A stretch of 64,000 bases of DNA from the NCBI RefSeq assembly GCF_009742725.1, contig NZ_WPHG01000002.1:372001-436000 (forward strand), written 5' to 3'. The notes under the pieces were generated by a model, which saw only the letters and a list, made by a program, of their open reading frames with translations, was not told where the DNA came from and did no database searches. A program made the position numbers and the translations under genes. Source of the DNA: Nitratireductor arenosus (GTDB lineage Bacteria; Pseudomonadota; Alphaproteobacteria; Rhizobiales; Rhizobiaceae). Shown in pieces: positions 58,875-64,000 of the stretch (position 1 is its first letter; each line of letters begins with the position of its first letter).

Positions 58875-59318
58875 CTACCGGGCCTTGACCGTCCGTTCGA
58901 GCGCTTTGAGGCCGCCAAGGAAGACCTCGTCGCGTACGAAGGGCCCCCATTTGTCCGGCTCGCCGTCGCCTGCCCGGAATTCGGCCGTCCACACGGCGAA
59001 GGTGCGATCGCCGTCGGTAACCGGCTCGAAGCGGAGCACGGAAACATAGTCGAGGAAGGGCAGGGGGCCGCCCACCATGTCGTAAATGATCGTATGGTCG
59101 ATCGAGGAGGCGGCCAGCAGCGTTTCGCGCACGCGGCCGGAGCCGTCCTTGAGGGCAAAATTGCGCACGCAGCCGATTTCGTTGTTCGCCTTGCCCGCTT
59201 CAATATGGCTTTCGGCGGCGGCCGGATGCCAGGCCGGCAGGCCGTTGAAATCGGACGCCAGCGCCCAGACGGCTTCGATCGGCGCGTCGATGACGGTTGA
59301 TGTGCGGACCTTGATCAT
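58875..59318 (-). CDS. SRPBCC-superfamily protein
   Basis: A 147-residue START/Bet v1-fold protein: MIKVRTSTVIDAPIEAVWALASDFNGLPAWHPAAAESHIEAGKANNEIGCVRNFALKDGSGRVRETLLAAS. Members bind hydrophobic ligands in a deep cavity and are called polyketide cyclase or lipid-transport-like. The ATG at 59318 is chosen because the upstream extension is arginine-rich and without family similarity. It is 23 bp downstream of the TIM-barrel gene and probably ends that minus-strand operon. Confidence 0.85.
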   Translation of the reverse strand: MIKVRTSTVIDAPIEAVWALASDFNGLPAWHPAAAESHIEAGKANNEIGCVRNFALKDGSGRVRETLLAASSIDHTIIYDMVGGPLPFLDYVSVLRFEPVTDGDRTFAVWTAEFRAGDGEPDKWGPFVRDEVFLGGLKALERTVKAR

Positions 59319-59341
59319 CGTTTTCCTCCCACCGGGCCGCC

Positions 59342-60181
59342 TCAGCGGTCGAACGTGATTGCCTTGAACCTGCGTGTCTGCTCGGCCAGCGCGGTTTCCA
59401 CCGGCAGCCGCTCCATCGAACTGGCGCCGTAGAACCCGTGGCAGGACTGGGCTTTGCCGAGCACGTATTCGGCGTCGTCCGGCATTGCGATCGGGCCGCC
59501 GTGGCACAGCACGATGACGTCGTCGCGCACGGCGCGCGCGGCCGCGGCGATGGCGTCGATCTCGGCCACGCAGGCGTCGAGCGACTTGGCCGATGTCGCG
59601 CCGATCGAGCCGCCGGTGGTCACGCCCATATGGGCAACGATGATGTCGGCGCCGGCCCTGGTCATGGCGTCGGCCTCGTCGGGATTGAACACGTAGGGCG
59701 TGGTCAAAAGGTCGAGCGCGGCCGCCTGGGCGATCATGTCGACCTCAAGCCCGTACCCCATGCCGGTTTCCTCGAAACTCTGCCGCATGACGCCGTCGAA
59801 CAGGCCGACAGTGGGGAAATTCTGCACCCCGGAAAAGCCCATCGCGCGCAGTTCGGCCAGAAATTGCGGCATCAGCACGAAAGGATCGGTGCCGTTGACG
59901 CCGGCCAGAACCGGCGTCTTCTTGACAACCGGCAGCACCTCGACCGCCATCTCCTTGACGATCTCGTTGGCGTTGCCATAGGCGAGCAGCCCGGCCGCCG
60001 AGCCGCGTCCGGCCATGCGGTAGCGGCCGGAATTGTAGATGATAATCAGGTCGATGCCGCCATCCTCCTCGCCCTTGGCCGACAGACCGGTGCCGGCGCC
60101 GCCCCCGACGATGGGAATGCGCCGGCTGACCATGTCGTGTAGGCGTCGAAGAATCTGGCGGCGGGGAATGGCTGGCATCAT
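59342..60181 (-). CDS. TIM-barrel phosphoenolpyruvate hydrolase-family protein
   Basis: A 279-residue protein of the COG5564 TIM-barrel group annotated as phosphoenolpyruvate hydrolase-like: [53 protein letters not shown] near 25-75, then [36 protein letters not shown] and [17 protein letters not shown]. The Gly-rich early segment is typical. It is always coupled to Tm-1-like proteins, and here its ATG overlaps the Tm-1-like stop. The activity of the pair is unknown to me. Confidence 0.88.
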   Translation of the reverse strand: MMPAIPRRQILRRLHDMVSRRIPIVGGGAGTGLSAKGEEDGGIDLIIIYNSGRYRMAGRGSAAGLLAYGNANEIVKEMAVEVLPVVKKTPVLAGVNGTDPFVLMPQFLAELRAMGFSGVQNFPTVGLFDGVMRQSFEETGMGYGLEVDMIAQAAALDLLTTPYVFNPDEADAMTRAGADIIVAHMGVTTGGSIGATSAKSLDACVAEIDAIAAAARAVRDDVIVLCHGGPIAMPDDAEYVLGKAQSCHGFYGASSMERLPVETALAEQTRRFKAITFDR

Positions 60182-61401
60182 TTGCCCTTCTTGGCGGTGA
60201 TTTCGCGATAGGCCTCGGCGAGCGCGGCGGCAAAGGCGGGGTCGTTGATATGCAGCGGCAGGCGTTGCAGCCGGCGGTTTTGCGTCCATTCGACGGTGTT
60301 TTCGAGTGTGTCGAACAGTACCGCGTCGGCATGCGGATCGAAGAACGGGCCGCCCTCGACGTCGAGCGCGGAGACGCCCTTTTCCGGGATCAGGATGCGA
60401 ACCGGGCCCGGGCAGGCATTGAGTTTGTTGCCGATCCAGGCGCCGATGCGCCGGCATTCGTCTTTTGTGGTGCGCATCAGCGTGACGTTGGGGTTGTGCT
60501 CGTAGAAGGTGCGGCCTTCGAACGCGGCCGGCACGGTGTCGGGCGCCCAGAAATTGACCATGTCGAGCGCGCCGAGCGAGCCGACATAAGGCAGTCCTGT
60601 TGTCGCCACCACGTCGAGCCGGTCGTCGCGCGCCGGCAGCACCCCGCCGACCAGCAAGTCGCAGATCTCCGTGGTGGTGACGTCGAGCATGCCTTCCAAC
60701 ATGCCGGAGGCGGCAAGCGTTTCCATCGTGCGCCCGCCGGTGCCGGTGGCGTGGAAAACCAGGCAGTCGCGCGACGACTTCAGCGTCTCGACGACGGCGG
60801 TCACGCAGGCGGTGGTGACGCCGAACATGGTCAGCCCGACGGCAGGCCGGTCGTCTGCCGGTGCGGCCGGCTGCGTGGCCATCGCGGCGATCGCCCGGGC
60901 GGCGTTGTCCAGGATGACGCGGCTGATGCGGTTGAGGCCGGCCATGTCGGTGATCGACGGCATCATGATGATGTCGGACACGTCGACATAGGGCGCCACG
61001 TCGCCCGAGGCCAGCGTGGAGACCATGAGCTTGGGCAGGCCGATCGGCAGGGCGCGCATGCCCGCCGTCGCCATCACCGTGCCGCCGCCGCCGCCGATGC
61101 CGATCATGCCGGCAATGTCGGTGCGGGTTGTCACGAAGCCGCAAAACGCCTCCGTCATGGCGGCAACGGCGCTGCCGCGGTCCGACGCGGCCACCGCCTG
61201 CAGCGTCGCGCCGCCGCCATGGGTGGCAATTTCGGAGGCGGGCACGAAATCAACGCCTGCAAAGGCCGATGCATCGGCTCTGCCGCTGGTTCCCAGGTCC
61301 ACCACGGTCACAGCCGCGCCGCAGGCCGCGATTTGTGCGGCGAGATAGGCCAGTTCGGCGCCTTTAGTGTCGGCCGTGCCGACGACATAAACCCGTTTCA
61401 T
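60178..61401 (-). CDS. Tm-1-like ATP-binding domain protein (UPF0261)
   Basis: A 407-residue protein of the Tm-1/UPF0261 family, named for the tomato mosaic virus resistance protein Tm-1, whose N-terminal domain binds ATP. Key segments: [19 protein letters not shown] at the start, [35 protein letters not shown] near 93-130, [27 protein letters not shown] near 223-237. In plants and fungi the same two domains are fused, so the adjacent TIM-barrel protein is a natural partner. Starts at the ATG at 61401, 77 bp from the divergent tetR gene. Confidence 0.88.
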   Translation of the reverse strand: MKRVYVVGTADTKGAELAYLAAQIAACGAAVTVVDLGTSGRADASAFAGVDFVPASEIATHGGGATLQAVAASDRGSAVAAMTEAFCGFVTTRTDIAGMIGIGGGGGTVMATAGMRALPIGLPKLMVSTLASGDVAPYVDVSDIIMMPSITDMAGLNRISRVILDNAARAIAAMATQPAAPADDRPAVGLTMFGVTTACVTAVVETLKSSRDCLVFHATGTGGRTMETLAASGMLEGMLDVTTTEICDLLVGGVLPARDDRLDVVATTGLPYVGSLGALDMVNFWAPDTVPAAFEGRTFYEHNPNVTLMRTTKDECRRIGAWIGNKLNACPGPVRILIPEKGVSALDVEGGPFFDPHADAVLFDTLENTVEWTQNRRLQRLPLHINDPAFAAALAEAYREITAKKGK

Positions 61402-61451
61402 GCCTGTTTGGCCGTGATCGTTGCGCACGGATGACGTGCCGGTTGCGTAAA

Positions 61452-61492
61452 ATTTGAGACGAGCGTATCGTAATGATATGAATATCTCAAAT
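61452..61492. promoter_or_regulatory. concentric inverted repeat between the Tm-1-like and tetR genes
   Basis: Two dyads share one centre at 61472: ATTTGAGA (61452-61459) pairs with TCTCAAAT (61485-61492), and TATC (61466-61469) pairs with GATA (61475-61478), with equal 6-bp gaps on both sides. It covers the tetR start codon, so it is a strong candidate operator for that regulator, which would repress itself and the divergent operon. Confidence 0.6.
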
Positions 61493-62137
61493 CAAGCCGC
61501 AAATCCCACCGCCGAACCGGAAAAGGGTCCGCGGGCCAGGACACGGCGGTTGATGATCGAAACCGCGGTACGGATGATGCAGGCCGGCATCGTGCCCTCC
61601 GTCGCCGAGGTGGCGGAGGAGGCCGAAGTATCGCGCGCCACCGCCTATCGTTATTTTCCCAGCCAGGCCGCTCTGGTCGGCACGGTGGTCGACCGGGCGC
61701 TCGGCCCGATCCTCGACTGGCGTTGCGAGGCGAACGACCCCGCAGAGCGCGTCCGCGATCTGTTCGCGTCGTCATGGCCGCGCATGGACGAGTTCGAGGC
61801 CACGTTCCGGGCCGCGCTGAAACTGGCGCTCGACCAGCGCGAACCGTCACAGGCCGGCCGGCCTGACGACGAAACCCGGTTTCGTCGCGGCCACCGGGTC
61901 GCCTTGCTGCGCGATGCGCTGAGCCCGCTGGCGGGCGATCTGCCGGATGCCGAGTTCGACCGTCTCGCCAAGGCGCTGTCGCTGGTTTTCGGCGTCGAAG
62001 CCTTCGTGGTGCTTAAGGATATCTGGGGCTGCGACGCCGACGAGACCGCCCGTATCGTGGCCTGGACGGCCCAGGCGCTGCTGCGCGCCGCGACAGCGGG
62101 CGACATGATGGCGGCGGAGGCGACTGATAAGGCATAA
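61478..62137 (+). CDS. TetR-family regulator
   Basis: A 219-residue protein starting at the ATG at 61478. The N-terminal helix-turn-helix is ARTRRLMIETAVRMMQAGIVPSVAEVAEEAEVSRATAYRYFPSQAALVGTVVDRAL. The C-terminal ligand domain is leucine- and alanine-rich and shows no known effector site. It is divergent from the Tm-1-like/TIM-barrel/SRPBCC operon and its likely operator overlaps its own start. The true ligand is unknown. Confidence 0.88.
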   Translation: MNISNQAANPTAEPEKGPRARTRRLMIETAVRMMQAGIVPSVAEVAEEAEVSRATAYRYFPSQAALVGTVVDRALGPILDWRCEANDPAERVRDLFASSWPRMDEFEATFRAALKLALDQREPSQAGRPDDETRFRRGHRVALLRDALSPLAGDLPDAEFDRLAKALSLVFGVEAFVVLKDIWGCDADETARIVAWTAQALLRAATAGDMMAAEATDKA

Positions 62138-62487
62138 CTGGTCTTACCAAAGATGGATGTTTTCGGCGTTTCCGTCCACATCCCTAAACGGAACAGCGGG
62201 AACGGCGTGATGGGCAGCCAGTATAGAAGCGTCATAAGGCGCTGATTTTCAAAACGGTTTAGAGCCGTGCCGAAAAGGGGAAAAAGAAGCTTGACCGCCC
62301 CTGTCAATTGGTACTACCAGTTTTAGGAAGCGACGCCCGCCGCACCGCTTTGGCTGCTGGCGGGTCGTTGGCGACTATGCCGGCATGTGGAGGTTGCCGG
62401 CAAAAGGCGACGCGGCAGCCGGGCCAGACGTAGTCGGCCCGCGACGGCGGCGACGCGTCAAACGGCGCAACAGGGAGGAGCAAGATC
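62138..62487. promoter_or_regulatory. intergenic promoter region with two TGGT-N3-ACCA dyads
   Basis: The 350 bp ahead of the sugar-binding protein gene hold TGGTCTTACCA at 62139-62149 and TGGTACTACCA at 62309-62319, 170 bp apart. This is the consensus of FadR-subfamily GntR regulators (LldR type: TGGT-N3-ACCA). A TTGACC box at 62291 could be the -35 element just ahead of the second copy. The regulator is not in the window. No gene is supported in this stretch. Confidence 0.5.
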
Positions 62488-63798
62488 ATGCGAAGAAAAA
62501 TCGCCGGCATCGCAGCCGGCATAGGCCTTATGCTCGCCAGCGGCACGTCGGTGCTGGCGCAGGAACTGACCATCTTCTGGGCGGAGTGGGATCCGGCCAA
62601 CTATTTGCAGGAACTCGTCAACGAATATGAGACCGAAACCGGCGTTCGGGTGACGGTCGAGACGACACCATGGTCGGATTTCCAGACCAAGGCCTTTACC
62701 GAATTCAATGCGCGTGGCGATGCCTACGACCTGGTCGTGGGCGATTCGCAGTGGCTCGGCGCGGGCTCGACCGGCGGCCACTATGTCGATTTGAGCGATT
62801 TCTTCAAGGAGCACAATCTCGGCGAGGTGATGGCCCCGGCGACGGTGAAATATTACGCCGAATATCCCGGCAACAGCGGTAAATACTGGGCGATCCCGCT
62901 CGAAGGCGACGCCGTCGGCTGGTCCTATCGCAAGGACTGGTTCGAGGACCCGAAGGAGATGGAGGCCTTCAAGGCGAAATACGGCTACGATCTCGCGCCG
63001 CCGAAGGATTGGAAGCAGCTTCGCGACATCGCCGAATTTTTCCATCGCCCCGACGAAAAGCGCTACGGCGTGGCGATCTATACGGATAATTCCTACGACG
63101 CGCTGGTGATGGGCGTGGAAAACGCCATCTTCAGCTACGGCGGGGAACTCGGCAATTACGAGACCTACGAGGTCGACGGTTACATCAATTCCGACAAGGC
63201 GGTCGCCGCGCTGGAAGCCTACAAGGAACTCTACCAGTTCACGCCTCCGGGCTGGGCGAAGACCTTCTTCGTGGAAAACAACCAGGCGATCACCGAGGGC
63301 CTGGCCGCGATGAGCATGAACTATTTCGCTTTCTTCCCGGCGCTGCTCAACGAGGCGACCAACCCGCACGCCAAGAATACCGGCTTCTTCGCCAATCCGG
63401 CCGGACCGGGTGGCGACCAGTTCGCCGCGCTCGGCGGGCAGGGGATCTCCATCGTTTCCTATTCCCAGAACAAGGACGAGGCGATGAAGTTCCTGGAGTG
63501 GTTCATCCGCGCCGACGTGCAGAAGCGCTGGGCGGAACTGGGCGGCTATACCTGCCACGCCAAGACGCTTGAATCGGAGGAGTTCCGCAACGCAACGCCC
63601 TATAACGAGGCCTTCTACCAGACGATGTTCAAGGTGAAGGATTTCTGGGCGGTACCGGAATTCGCCGAGCTGCTGCAGCAGATCAACCAGCGCATCTACC
63701 CTTATATCGTTGGTGGCGAAGGCACCGCCAAGGAGGCGCTCGACGCGCTGGCGACGGATTGGACCGACACCTTCAAGAAGTACGACCGACTGAAATAG
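62488..63798 (+). CDS. sugar ABC transporter substrate-binding protein
   Basis: A 436-residue type 1 extracellular solute-binding protein. Signal peptide: RRKIAGIAAGIGLMLASGTSVLAQ; mature start ELTIFWAEWDPANYLQELVNEYETETGVRVTVETTPW. Family segments: DLVVGDSQWLGAGSTGGHYVDLSDFF near 80-105, YWAIPLEGDAVGWSYRKDWFED near 130-152, then FGGQGIS-like ALGGQGISIVSYSQNKDEAMKFLEWF near 310-335. Sugar type is not evident; binding proteins of this group take up oligosaccharides or polyols. The ribosome site GGAGGAGC is good. Permease genes would be expected beyond the window. Confidence 0.92.
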   Translation: MRRKIAGIAAGIGLMLASGTSVLAQELTIFWAEWDPANYLQELVNEYETETGVRVTVETTPWSDFQTKAFTEFNARGDAYDLVVGDSQWLGAGSTGGHYVDLSDFFKEHNLGEVMAPATVKYYAEYPGNSGKYWAIPLEGDAVGWSYRKDWFEDPKEMEAFKAKYGYDLAPPKDWKQLRDIAEFFHRPDEKRYGVAIYTDNSYDALVMGVENAIFSYGGELGNYETYEVDGYINSDKAVAALEAYKELYQFTPPGWAKTFFVENNQAITEGLAAMSMNYFAFFPALLNEATNPHAKNTGFFANPAGPGGDQFAALGGQGISIVSYSQNKDEAMKFLEWFIRADVQKRWAELGGYTCHAKTLESEEFRNATPYNEAFYQTMFKVKDFWAVPEFAELLQQINQRIYPYIVGGEGTAKEALDALATDWTDTFKKYDRLK

Positions 63799-63809
63799 CC
63801 GATATGGCG

Positions 63810-63831
63810 GGAGGGGCCAGGCGCCCCTTCC
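63810..63831 (+). terminator. hairpin after the binding-protein gene
   Basis: GGAGGGGC and GCGCCCCTTCC form a GC-rich stem just after the stop codon. Without a T-run it is more likely an mRNA-stabilising or attenuating hairpin, as commonly seen between a binding-protein gene and its permease genes. The last 170 bp of the window show no clear gene start. Confidence 0.35.
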
Positions 63832-64000
63832 GCACCTCACCGACGTCCGCTTTCGAGGATCGCAGGTTCTCGAGCGACCGAGCGCGCCTCGCAAACGGAC
63901 GACACGCAGGCAAATCGTTCCGCGACCACCGCGGCCAGGCCGTGCATCACGGCGAAACGTCCTGTTTCGTCCGGCGACCGTGCCGGCCCGCTTTGATCAT

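Noticed and set aside
63799-64000. An open plus-strand frame from the ATG at 63805 to the window end
   Set aside because: It runs straight through the GC hairpin, is arginine-rich and does not look like a permease N-terminus; no ribosome site.
1-64000. CRISPR arrays, insertion sequences, phage genes or attachment sites
   Set aside because: No regularly spaced repeats, transposase, integrase or terminal inverted repeats were seen; tRNA-Lys has no integrase beside it.

Overview
This 64 kb window is high-GC chromosomal DNA from an alphaproteobacterium, almost certainly of the order Hyphomicrobiales (Rhizobiales). The evidence is an AcpXL very-long-chain acyl carrier protein at the left end, a RirA iron regulator with Cys91, Cys99 and Cys105 in place, an Irr-type (ICE) motif in front of rirA, and a hemP-hmuSTUV locus of rhizobial type. 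I cannot name the genus. No insertion sequence, prophage or CRISPR array is visible.

Left end (1-1.7 kb, minus strand): acpXL and two ketoacyl-ACP synthase genes for the 27-hydroxy-octacosanoyl chain of lipid A. The first synthase lacks the catalytic cysteine, and the usual fabZXL gene is missing from between acpXL and the synthases.

Region 1.9-15.1 kb is the most interesting part. I read it as a sulfosugar (sulfoquinovose, SQ) catabolic locus that runs the whole way to sulfite. It encodes a sulfofructose kinase of YihV type, a LacD/YihT-type class I aldolase, a fucose-isomerase-fold isomerase, a Gfo/Idh/MocA protein, an AEC permease, a GntR regulator, the sulfolactate sulfo-lyase SuyAB, the two sulfolactate dehydrogenases SlcC and ComC, a GabD-like aldehyde dehydrogenase and an aldose 1-epimerase. 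Proposed flow: SQ to sulfofructose to sulfofructose-1-phosphate to DHAP plus sulfolactaldehyde; then sulfolactate, stereo-inversion through sulfopyruvate, and desulfonation to pyruvate plus sulfite. The same 17 bases, containing the palindrome TCTTATATAAGA, lie in front of both the kinase gene and suyA, tying the two arms to the GntR gene between them.

Region 15-26 kb: a KDG-type sugar kinase, a YtkA-like protein with a di-heme cytochrome c peroxidase, an Lrp regulator beside proline utilisation gene putA, and a hyuAB hydantoinase/oxoprolinase pair with its own GTATAC-centred site. Region 26-35 kb is mostly housekeeping: ferredoxin-NADP reductase, tRNA-Lys, CcdA, GlmU, PurB, a P1 peptidase and a periplasmic binding protein. 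Region 35-41 kb holds coxD/coxE/XdhC-type genes and a MoeA-like/MobA-like fusion, that is, maturation functions for a molybdenum hydroxylase whose structural genes are not here. Region 41-47.6 kb has small conserved genes (DUF1330, DUF1176, DUF2218, a J-domain remnant, aldo-keto reductase, YjhX, YdcF).

Region 47.9-58.7 kb is a complete haem acquisition system: outer membrane receptor, ExbB, two ExbDs, TonB and a haem-degrading monooxygenase on one strand; HemP, HmuS and the HmuTUV ABC transporter on the other; with rirA at the end. The right end has an SRPBCC protein, a Tm-1-like/TIM-barrel pair divergent from a TetR gene across a striking concentric inverted repeat, and the first gene (binding protein) of a sugar ABC transporter preceded by two TGGT-N3-ACCA sites.
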